Source: Heligmosomoides polygyrus polygyrus (taxonomy: Eukaryota; Nematoda; Chromadorea; Rhabditida; Heligmosomidae). Taken from it: a stretch of DNA of 64,000 nucleotides. The translations under genes and the position numbers were made by a program. The DNA is taken from positions 91,571,960 to 91,635,959 of the forward strand of contig OX377206.1 in assembly GCA_947396885.1 (NCBI GenBank), in the 5' to 3' direction. Within the stretch, counting starts at the first letter, position 1, and the number at the start of each line of letters is the position of its first letter. The notes under the pieces were generated by a model. The model was not told the origin of the DNA and did no database searches. It saw nothing but the letters and a program-made list of their open reading frames with translations. Positions 21,301 to 33,300 of the stretch are shown here, piece after piece.

Positions 21301-24300
21301 GCAACTGGCCGGTGAGTTCCCGCCTCCTTATGTAAGCAAGGACGGGTGTAGCGCAGTCGGAGAAGACGCCGGCTGTCGCGTGCACCCGATGCCAGGTTCC
21401 TGGTTCGGATTTCCAATCTATGCCAACCAAGCCTTCCATCCCTCCGGGGTCGGTGAACTGTTACCAGACTTGTCTGGTAAGAATAGAGCGCTGACTTGTT
21501 CATCGGCTGGCTACCGCAAGTCATTGTATGGCCAAATAAGCATTTAAATCGCCTCCACGACATCCCGTAGAAGAAGAATGCGTGGTGCATCCCAAGAGGA
21601 ATTGAGTAACGCCGTCCTTCATCCTTTATGTAAACAACATTAACGACTTTTACCAACAAATGACTATTTCTTCTTCTTTTTCTTCTGCTGAGCATTTAGT
21701 CCAGGGTCCGCTGTCCTACTTGTGGTCCGTCGCCACCTCATCCTATCAAGAGCGTGGTCTAGCGTGGCGCCGATTCCGGTGAGATCACTCTTGATGACTT
21801 CCTTCCACCTTCCTTCGTTGGGGCTCCTCTCAGACGCTTTTCAAGTGCCTCGAATTCTAGGGTCAACCCTATGAGGTGGTCCCATTTGCCCTTCTGATGA
21901 TGTGGCCGTGCCACCTCTGGCGCCACTCGCTCACATTTGGATCAGGGCTGTCTTCATCACTGTCCTAACATCCTCATTTCGCACTCTGTCCCGGCGGGTA
22001 CAGCCACAAGCTCACCTGAGCATCCTCATTTTCGCTCGTTCAGTCGTCACTCTTGCGCTTCACTGCACCTACGGTCACAGAGGATCCCTCTATTTGACCC
22101 AGGCTGCATTTTTCCTTCCCTGGTCCACACTTCCTTCCCAGATATGTCGATTCCGAGATATTCTACCACCTTCTCGTTCGTCTCCCCTTATCCGTCTAGG
22201 ATCGGTCCTGTCCACTGCTCAGATCTGATAAACTTCGTCTTTTTCACATTCAGCCGCAGGCCGTTGTCTGCGATGGTTCCTTGCTACAGCTGTACCTTCT
22301 CCTCTAGCTCCTTCTGGCTGTGGACTTCTAGAGCGATATCGTCCGCGTAGGTGATGGTTCTGAGAGAGCCTTCCTTAAGGTGTTTCACTATGCTTTGAAG
22401 CGCCAACGCAAAGGGAAACGCACTCAGAGCCGACCCTTTCTTGTCAATGATTTCTTCCTAACTTCATTTCAATTCGAATTATTGTTTAAAGAAAGTAACC
22501 TGCAAGATAACTCAATGCGTCATAAACCGTTTAGTGTCGTAATTTCTTCGGCGACTTCGGCGTGGCGGTGGCCATCTTCCTGGTTTCCGCGGTCGTGCAC
22601 GTTGTATTCGGCTATGAACTGCTTCAGGTGGGTTCACACTCCGACTATATCCTCTGGCCACCTTTAGTGGCAGTTTTAAGAAGGAACTATAATATTTTCT
22701 ACTATAAACACCGACTTAGCCACTGTGGAATCGAGAGAGAACACGTTTAATATGTTCAGCGACTTCAAATGCCGGAAACCTTGTCGTTCACGAACTCCGA
22801 CGCAAGAGGACATCAGTGGCTGGTCATCCCAACGTTCACGACGATGGAGAGTCGAAAGGAAGCGAGCCGTCTGTCGCTAGCAGCAGCTCTGCTGGTCTTC
22901 GTGCTGATATTTGCTGAAACCGAAGTTACAGAGTACGTCTCATATAGAATGGTCTGGATGGGGTCAAAACGGTTGTTATGATGACGTTGCTGTGTGCGCA
23001 TTTTGTGGGAAAGTGTGTGCCCAAAGTGGAAATTCAACACCGTATGATCTGCATTTTTACTGTAGCCTTATCTCCGAGACCGCGATCGCACTTTCCATCC
23101 TCCCACCAATTACCGTGTTTCTGACCATGAATTCCCAGCAAGTGCTATCTAAAGCACGTGTAATAGGAATCGGAATAAGCGCTGGATGTCGTGCGCACCG
23201 ATACCAGGTTCTTGGTTCAGATTTCCCGCCGAAATCGCTTCAACGACATACAAGAATGTTTTGCGCGCCATGGAGCAACGCTGCTACAGTAAGATTGCGC
23301 GTGGGCTTAAATAGCGCGGTGTAGCGGTGGAAACACGCGGCCGACCGCAACAGTATGCTAATATTCAGCCGCTGCGGCTGTTTCGCATCCGTTTTGGAAC
23401 ATACGCGTACTATGCATCAGAGGATTATGTATTAACCCTGAAAGTAATCGCTTGGGTCCATCGAACAACACATGCAAGGCATGAGGAGAATAAATGTACA
23501 GCGTTATCTAACAACAACATGTATGCCGTAGTGGTGTGCGGTTACTCCGTGGAGGGTATCACGTCTTTAATAAATTGGATTTTTTGATTCTCCAACTCAA
23601 ATAGCACTGTCGATCATAGGAAAAGACGCAAATAGGGTCCGGGGAGGTCACTCCCTACTCAGTCGTTATACGCCTTGGTAAAAAGGCACATGTATGTACA
23701 GTTACATCATAATTGACCTACCTCAGTTCACTGTAGGGGCAGAACACACTATTGCTGCAAAAAATCCGATTTCAAATGGCAAATAGGGTTGTACTACATG
23801 GTGACCCCCCCCCCCCCCCTATACCCTAGACCCTAAGTGCGCCTAAGAAAGCTTTGTGATAGCTAGTGCCATGAAACTGGTGCATCGATACAGATTTTCC
23901 TAAAAATGTTGTAACTAGCTGAATGTCTGAATGGTCATAAACGCCTAGCTTTCCAACAACTTGTACCTTGTTTTGTATGGCAAGAAAGAGAGATCTAAGC
24001 GCGACTTTGATGTTTGGATTGATTTACTCGTCCAATTGCTCACGATGTTTACTGCATTGATAGCTCGAGTGCCATTCACACGAATTTGTCCGTTGGAAAG
24101 ATGTATGATTTCTCAAATTTTTTCTATCAGTTCTTTGTTCTATGCAACAATTTACTGTCGAAACCGCTTAAAACCTTGGGTCGGAACAAGCGCAGCACGT
24201 GAACATGAACCTCTAAAGTGTGTCTAGAAACTTACAATCATGCGAGGAGGTCTGAAGTGTGTCAGCAATGGCGATGGAGAATTCCACTTCGTTGACTTCA

Positions 24301-27300
24301 AAAGCCCAATACCTCGTCACGACACCATCAGTTCAGAGGGTAATTTGCACTCGCAGTTACAGGCTGGTACAGCCGATTGTCTTTTTAGTACTCATGTCTT
24401 ATCTCGATGCGATGGTCAGTTGTTCTATAACTTGGAACCTACATCAAATAAGGTGTAGAATCAATTCTATAACTTGGAGTTACCTCATGTGAGTTAACTA
24501 GATTCCGCTCCAAATTTGAATGAGCCAATTCGCCGGTTGTTACAGCTGCCTCACAGTGTTGCAATCTTTGAGTTAATAACTAAGACTGGTATGCTTCTGA
24601 TTCTACAGAATCGCTGCCACATTAATGTCTGGGTCAGGTCAAATTTAATGGCCATATTGGTTCCTAATTCAACCTTGGACAGCGATGAGAATGTGCCTTC
24701 TTGCCGTTTTTTCCAACACTTTTATAAGAAAAGTGTTGAAAAACGCAAAAGCGCGCAAAGCTTGCTAATCCTTAATAGCCCCTGGAAAACGATGAGAACC
24801 ATGGTGGCACTTAGGACGGCTTCATCCAAGCTCCCAAACAGAAAACCCTCTATATAGAGAGGGAAGGCATGCTTCTGTAGTGGTTGTCGACAGCGGAAAT
24901 TAAATTTCCATCTTCCACCCCTGTCTTCGACTACATCAGGTTCCCGTATGTAATTCTTCCCGTAAAGTTGGAGGTCGATGGTGCGGCATACCTACTTCTA
25001 TGCTTTTTCTATCTGCCCAGGTCCTCCTATTTTTGACGATGCAGTGGGACAGGCCAGCGATTAAAGTATGTGGGACCTACGCTCGGTTCTGCTCCGTTTT
25101 CAACCAAGTCTTGGGTCCTCAATTTTCGGCAGTGGCTTTCCCAGCTTTCAAAGTAACATCCATATACAGAGGAGGACAGTATTTCTGTCTTAAGTCACCT
25201 CTTCCCAAATTCATCACACCTCGTGGCTTAAAGCACAGCGACTGAACCGAAATATCCGACATTGGATTAGGCTTGCAATAGGTTGTGAACACAACCCTAG
25301 ACGGAGCAGTAGGGCTGCGGACATTCTTCTAAAAGGATCCATATGTAGTTCAGCTGTGGAGAGACATTTAATTTTGTGGTGGCTAGGTATGGAGAAGTGG
25401 GACAAACCACTCAACTAGCGACTTGCACTCAACTCTGTTTTCAGCTAAGCTTGGGTTCGTAAAGGTTAATTTGAAAGTTGCCCTGTTTGGAATTAAACGT
25501 AAACACTATTCTTTATCTGTTTCTCGCTATTTGCTTATATAACTCACCATTGAGTGAACTGAGTATTTGATCGTCTTCTTATTACACACCCCCTAGAATT
25601 TCATCAATAAAATAGGTTTTGGTGCTATCTGTAAATTTTTCTTGTAGAAACAAAGGCGGTGATGAAATGTGATGTCATAGCGCACGCTTGTATCCGTTCG
25701 GAAGAAGTCTAACCCGTAGCGGCAGAGTATTAGCATGCTGTAGCGCTCGGCCGCGTGTTTCCACCGCTACACCGCGCACACTTAAGCCGACGCGCAATCT
25801 TACTGTAACAGCGTTGCTCCATGGCGCGCAAAACATTCTTGTCAACGACATCCCTGAGGCCTTTGTCATACCATCGCTCACCCCGAGCGACGCCTAATGA
25901 TATGCACCCATATCGATTCCATCGCGCTGCCCGATCGATATGGGAGCATATCATTAGGCGTCGCTCGGGGTGAGCGATGGTATGACAAAGGTCTGAAAGG
26001 TAGAGTGCGTCGCGAATCCCGAAAGCGAGAAGAAACGCTGCCATTTATCCTTATCCTTTATTTTAAGGAGAGCGTTCACCTTACTTGGGAATTGATTACT
26101 GCATTATTTGCATTTTTACAGTAATCCTATCTCCAAGACCATGACGGCACATTGCATCTGACCACCAATTACTGCATTTACGCTCATGTGTCCATAGTAA
26201 GTGCCGACAAAAGCGCCTCTAGCGCAGTCGAAGGAAGCGCCAGCTTCAACGTTTATCTCAATCGATTTAGGGCTCGTGTCTCTCTCAGACCGGTCAGAAC
26301 CTCCATACACCGATGAACTCGTGTCAGATCCGCCTGCAAATCATGAAACACTGACTTGTTAGGCGGGTAATCAAGCCACATGAATGGCAAGAGACGCATA
26401 CAAACTGACCCCACGGTTCCCGTAGGAGCAGAGTGCATGGCTCATCCCGTAAGCGGATTAACTGACAGCGACTTTATCCTTAAACAAGGATAAGGATAAA
26501 GGACGGCGTTACTCAATCCCTTCTGGGATGCGCCAGCGCATTCTATACTTCTACGGGATGTCGTGGAGGCGACATGAATGCGTATTTGGCCATACAATGA
26601 CTTGCGGTGGCCAGCCGATGAGCAATTCAGCGCTTTATCCTTCCCAGACACGTCTGGTACCAATTCACCGACTCCGGAGGTATGGAAGGCTTGGTTGGCC
26701 TGGGCAGGAAACCCGATCCAGGAACCTGCTATTGGGTGCACGCGGCAGTGGCGCCTCCTCCGACTGCGCAACACGCGCCCTATCCTTATGCAGTACAAAT
26801 AATCTGAGCACTGGATACTATTTAGATTTCAAAGCGACTTTAAAATTTTCATCATGTTCATTAAAAACCATAGGGATTGTGGAACTCTATCTATGTAAGT
26901 AATCGCGTAGTGGCGCAGCCGGAGCAGGCGCCGACCGTCCCGTGCACCCGATTCTAGACTCTAAGTTCGGGTTTTCAGCCCAGGCCAGCTAAGCTTTTCA
27001 GCTAAGTCTTGCCGAAGTGGTACTAGCATTTTCTGCAAAGGGCAAAACAGTGACTTTTCCAGCAGTCAGCCAGCGCAATTCATTATATAGGTAAAAGACG
27101 CATTCAAATTGCATGCGCAACAACCCGTGGAGGTGGAACGCGTGGTGAACACCACTTGGGGTAGATTAACGGCGTCCTTTATCCTTTTATCGTAGTAGAT
27201 GCCAGTCGACGTCCCATTACCATCTGGGCTTCAAAAGCTGTTTGAACTCCTGGGTAGTAATCGGAATCCTTCACTATGGTGACGCGTTGATGAAATTCTA

Positions 27301-30300
27301 GGTGTTCAGGCTCCCAATTCTTTTCCGTTGAACTACAGTGCGTTTCAAAAGTATGTAGCCACCTTAAATTCAAAATTTTCTCGTTTCGCGTTAGTTTCTA
27401 CGAACTGGCGTTAGCAGCATTGGATTCCCCGTAGACAAAAATAGCTAGATTGCTCTTTCCAGAAAAAAAGCTTGATCTCCGGCAAAAACTAGGCGTTTTT
27501 GAATTTTTTTATTTGTTTCAAAAGTATGTAGCCACTCTCAAAAATATGATTTTTATTAAAAATTAATTGTCAATTGAACCACCATTATTTCATGTTACAT
27601 CAAATACTCTGCTACGCATGCTACTAACAAGTTCTGGATTACTTCGTCACCGATGTTGTCCCAGGCAGTCAAAATAACGGTTTTCAGCTCCCCAACATTG
27701 TTGAACTGCTTGTTATTCAAGTAGACCTGCCGGACCAAGATACACCACATATTCTCCATTGGGTTGCAGTCAGGTGAGCAAGCTGGCCTTTCCATTGCTC
27801 GGATTTCATTACGTTGGAGCCAGTCTGTGGTCGGTTTGGACACATGAAGTGCAGCGTTGTCCTGCTGCAGTACATGTGTCTGCCGTTTTCTCCCTGTTAG
27901 GAAGGGCAGCAGGCTGAACTCCAATACGGCTTGATACTCTAGACTGTACATACGACATGATGGGAATCTGAGCCTCAGCTTCCCCCTACTGCAGAAGCCT
28001 GCCCATGTCATCAGAGACCCGCCTTCGAAGTTCCGTAGAGAGAAAGTGATGGGAGCCTGTCATAGATCTCTCCAGTAATACCGGTAACCATCGGGACCAT
28101 CCAGATTAAATTTTTTGTCGTCACCGCAGATGTCGTGAAGCAATAAGCGTGTGAAATTCATGACGTCGAAGAAACCAGAAAGTTCCTACATTTTTCCACT
28201 GTGTGCCATGTTTTTGCGGGCAAACTCCAGTCGCGCCTGCTTGAGGAAGCTCGTGGGATGAGGTGCTTTCTGCATGGTCTGTCTGCAGATGTGTTCGTTC
28301 GATCGAATACAACGCCATATCGTTGTTCTTGATGCAGATCGTCCGTCTCAGCGCGAACTTGGTTGACGCTCCATGTGGAGTTCGACACCATGTGGCTGAT
28401 TCGTCGACGATTCTGGCTCGAAATCACACGCGGACGACCCGGTACAGGTGCAGACCGATAACTAGGATTTCGAAGGAAGTGGTCGACACATCTTGCGAAC
28501 GTCCGAGCTGACGAGCAATGGCGCGCTTTGTCAAGCCAGCATCCTTGAGCGCTCGGATCTGAGCTTGTTCCTCGATAATGAGGACACGTCCACGGACTGG
28601 CATAGTGGTTATTTTTGAAGAACAGGTCAAGCTGGTTATTTATGACAAGAACTTCCTACCAAAAAGAGCGCAAAATTTGAATAGGAGTGTAAAAATGCCC
28701 GATATTCTGGAGTGGCTACATACTTTTGAAACAAACAAAAAAATTCAAAAACGCCTAGTTTTTGCCGGAGATCAAGCTTTCTTCTGGAAAGTGCAATCTA
28801 GCTATTTTCGTCTACGGGGAATCCAATGCTGCTAACGCCAGTTCGTAGAAACGAACGCGAAACGAGAAAATTTTGAATTTAAGGTGGCTTCATACTTTTG
28901 AAACGCACTGTATCTCTCTGCCGAAATATGGCAGTGTACCATTTTTCTACTGTAGCTTAGCTGCTGCCTGCGAGTTTTTGTCTTTGAGCACCAACTGGGG
29001 AGCGTGGTGTCGCAGTCGGAGGATGCGCCGTTTGTTGCGTGCACCCGATTCCAGGATCTTGGTTCGGATTTCCGGTCTTGGCCAGTCAAGTTTTCATCCC
29101 TCCGGGGTTGGTGAATCGATACCATACTCAGTCTGGAAAGGATATAGCACTGATTTGTCCATTGGATCGATAGTATAAGTCAGCATAAATACCAAACAGG
29201 CATAAGGATAAAGGACGAGGTTACTCAATGCACTTCTAGATGCGCCACGCAATCTACTTCTGCGAGATTTGGAGGTGATATGAGTACGTATTTGCCCATA
29301 CAATGAATTGCGATGGTCAGCTGATGAACAAGTCAGCGCTTTACCCTTCAGAGACAAGTGTGGTACCAATTCACCGACACCGGAGGGATGGAAGGCTTGG
29401 TTGGTCTGAGCGGGAAATTCGAACCTGGAACCTGGTATGGGGTGCACGCGACAGCCGCTTCCTTCGACTGCGCTACACGCGTTCATATAGGCCGTAGAAA
29501 TAGAATGCGTGGCGCATAGCAAAAAGGAATTATTGGCGCTGTCCTTTATTCTTTCTATACTCTAAGCACCAATCCAACGTATTCAGCGGTCATTTAGACT
29601 GCTTCTGGTTCAGAAGGATAGAAAAATGACGAAGGGAGGCGGAATGCACTGGGATTTGCTGCTTATGGGTGAGTGCCGTCTTCACATCATCGTGACGAGT
29701 TCATCCACACCTAAATCCGTCTCTGCTTCCATTTTCAGGATTCTGCGCTTTGCTCTGTTCGATCACTGGTTTGCCGTGGATGTGCGCGGCCGCAGTTCAG
29801 TCTTTGGCACATTGTGGAGCATTGACGATCAGCGAGCGCCAGAGCCCTGGAGGGAAACTCGGTGAGTTGTTGGTAGCCACGAACATTGACGACATACAAC
29901 AGAACAGTAAATTTATTGAGCCAAAAGAAACACAAAATAAAAAGATAAAAGGATAAAGGGCGGCGTTACTCAATCCCTTTTGGGATGCGCCACGCATTCT
30001 ACTTCTACGGGATGTCGTGGAGGCGACTTGAATGCGTATTTGGCCATACAGTGACTTGCGGTGGCCAGCCGCTGAACAAGTCAACGCTCTACCCTTCCCA
30101 GACAAGTATGGTACCAATTCACCGACTCCAGAGGGATGGAAGGCTTGGTTGGCCTGGGCGGGAAATCCGTACCAGGAACCTGGTATCCTGTGCTCGAGAG
30201 GGCCGTCACCTCCTCCGATTGCGCTGCACGCACCCAGACACAAAATAAGTTCAGCAAAAGTTTGATTTAAGATTGCCAAAAGCAAAACATAGAAATTATT

Positions 30301-33300
30301 CAGTCAAAAGGTGATGCAAGATCAGTTAGCACAAAGGAATACACCTAACGCCTGCATTTTTAAAGGTTAGCTGAACAGAGCTCTTCCTCGGCTGGCCTAA
30401 AGTGGAATTTGCTTATCTTCAAAGCGATTTTGTAGTTCGTTTGCTGAAAAAGAGGAAGAGGAAGAAGGAGAACATTTACTAGCCAAAGCGTGATGCAGTA
30501 TAACATTTGCAATAAACATTATGAATTAGTCTGGTTATTATAAATAAGATCGTTTCATGAGAATTTCTATCTTCTATTAATTTATGTATTCTTCTATCTT
30601 CTATTAGGTTGTCCCATAAGTCCCCGCCGTTTTTTTAAAGAATTCATTGCGGATTTCGCTGGCAGTCTCCTTAATAGCGCCATATAGCATTCGAAAGAGA
30701 ATGATTTGCTCTATGAGAACGCGTATTGCTATTTCTTTTTTTCGTCCTGAATTTTGTCAATTTTTAGGTCGTTAAAGTGAAAAGTGAAAAAGTGAAACCC
30801 TGATTGAAAGCAAAGAGAAGAAGGTGCCAAAAGTACTCATCCTTGTCGACCTGGCACTGCTCCATTTTGGTGACCTGAAAATTAGCAAAAGTTTAAACGG
30901 CCAAAGAACAATTTATATTATCTGGTAGAACATGACATGCGCTTTCGAGTGTCGTATTACTCGTCATATAAAACTGAGCAACACAGACTGAACTAGGAGA
31001 AGGAGTTGTTGGTGAAGATGATTTTTCTCTTTTTGGAGTTTTGTTGATATTCGACAGAAATCAGCATCAAGTCAATAAATGCGACACGAATCCTTATAGA
31101 ACAAGACATTCTCTTTGAAAAGACATACAATACTGGGCAAAAAAGTCCTACCACAGAGCAAGAGTTTCGGTAAAAGTTCGGATGGAAAAGTCTGACGACC
31201 CAATTTGTTGACCTAAAAATCAATAAAGGACAAGTGAGCAAATAGGACCAACATGCAGTCTTGTAGTGCAGAACATTGTCTTCCAAATGCTATCAAATCC
31301 TGCGCAAAAAATTCCAAACCTAAGCGGAGAGAACAAGTGCGCAAATGGCTACTTTTTCACTTTTTCACTTTTCATTTTAACGACCTAAAAAGTGACAAAA
31401 TTTCGGATGAAAAAAGAAAAGCAATACGTGCTCTGATAGAGTTTATCATTTTCTTTCGAATGCTATCAAGCGCTATTCAGGAGACCACCAGCGAAATCCG
31501 CAATGAATCGTTGAAAAAAAACGACGGTGACTTATGGGACAACCTAATATTAAGGACTCGTGTAGCGCAGTTGGAGAAGGAGTCGATTGTCGCCTGCACC
31601 CGATACCAGGTTCCCGGTTCGAATTTCCCGCCCAGGCCAACCAAGCCTTCCATCCCTCCGGGGTCAGTGAATTGGTATCAGATTTGTCTGGGAAGGATAA
31701 AGCGCTGATTTGTTTATCGGCTTGCACCGCAAGTCATTGTATGGCCAAATACGCATTCAAATCGCCTCCACGACATCCCGTAGAAGTAGAATGCGTGGCG
31801 CATCCCAAAAGGGATTGAGTAACGCCGTCCTTTATTCTTTATTCTTTATTAATTTACTTTTTTGAGTCTTTTATACATGTCTCAATGAATCACTTCACAT
31901 GCAAAATTCTCTTTTTTTACTGCTTCACTAAAAGGATAAAGGATAAAGGCCGGCGTTACTCAATCCCTTTTGGAATGCGCCACGCATTCTACTTCCAGGG
32001 GATGTCGTGGAGACGATTTGAATGCGTATATGGCCATACAATGACTTGCGGGGGCGAGCCGATGAAAAAATCAGCGCTCGATCCTTCCCAGACAAATTTG
32101 GTACCAATTCAACGACCCCGGAGGGATGGAAGGCTTGGTTGGCCTGGGCGGGAAATCCGAACCAGGAACCTGGTATCGGGTGCACGCGACAGCAGCCCCT
32201 CAAACGCACCTTACTGCTACACTATTTCCTGAAAAAGATGCAGTCAATATCAGAAAAGGCCTTTTTGCCTTAACAATGTTTCTAACTTGCAGTTGAATGT
32301 CTTCGGAAGGTAGTGGATTAGTGTTGGATGCAGCTCGTTCTATGTTTTAACAACTCAGGTCATATATGATTCTTGAAGGACCTTAGAATGCTGTTTTTGG
32401 GGTTGAATACGAAGACTACATATGTTCTCTGATGACACCATTGAATGATGGTAGGGTGACGAAAAAGAAGAAGAGGAAGAACAAGAATAAGAACTGTACG
32501 ATATGATAATGACCCAGTCTACCGCAGGAGACCTGAGAGCAGACTGTAGCTTGAAGGGTACGTGCATGAAGAGCAAGAGACATTTAGCGGATCTGTGTGA
32601 CAATTTCATGTGAGGTGGTGGCATGTAGCATGCACAGTTTTGGGCCCAAAATGTTGTCACGCTGTCGAACTGCTCGTCGGGCTCTCCGTTCCAGCCTTTG
32701 CTGACAGAGAAACTAACGGGCTCAAGTTCTGCCATCTTTTTTACGCATTTTTAGTTTAAAAGTGGGCGTGGCTCAGACAGCAGTAGGAGTCGATTACACT
32801 ATGTAGACTTTAGGTTCGGTTTAGGCTTAGGGAAACAATGCTTTCTGATCTTTTTGGGATTCGTAAATTGGTGTCGTACGATATGAGTGCACAGTCCGCA
32901 AAAGTCGAACTTCTTCCCGGCCTTTGCCTGACGACTTAGCGTCAGGCTTAACAAAGCTATATTTTAGCAAGCCTGCGTGGCACGGAAGGATTCATGTAGA
33001 CTGTTCAATTTATTCTGTTTCTAGAGCCCAAGGGTTTCAGGTGCCTACTAAGGACAAATATTACAGTTCCAACACGAGTGATCGAGCAGCGTGTAACCAC
33101 ACTGGCCGTCGCCATTCTAACCGGCATCTTCGCCCGTCTCGGCAAGCATCTGCATCTGCCGATCGCCAGCTTATTCGGCGTGTTCATGTACCTTGGCGTG
33201 ATGAATCTGATCAACGTGCAGCTCATCGAGCGTGCCAGTCTCTTTCTGCGGCCAGTGAAGTACTATCCAGAGGCTAGCTATGTTGGAAAGGTACGTGGAA

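Noticed and set aside
25730..26044. 104-codon - strand frame ([20 protein letters not shown])
   Set aside because: It crosses the hairpin and a dispersed repeat; no recognised domain, so no gene called.
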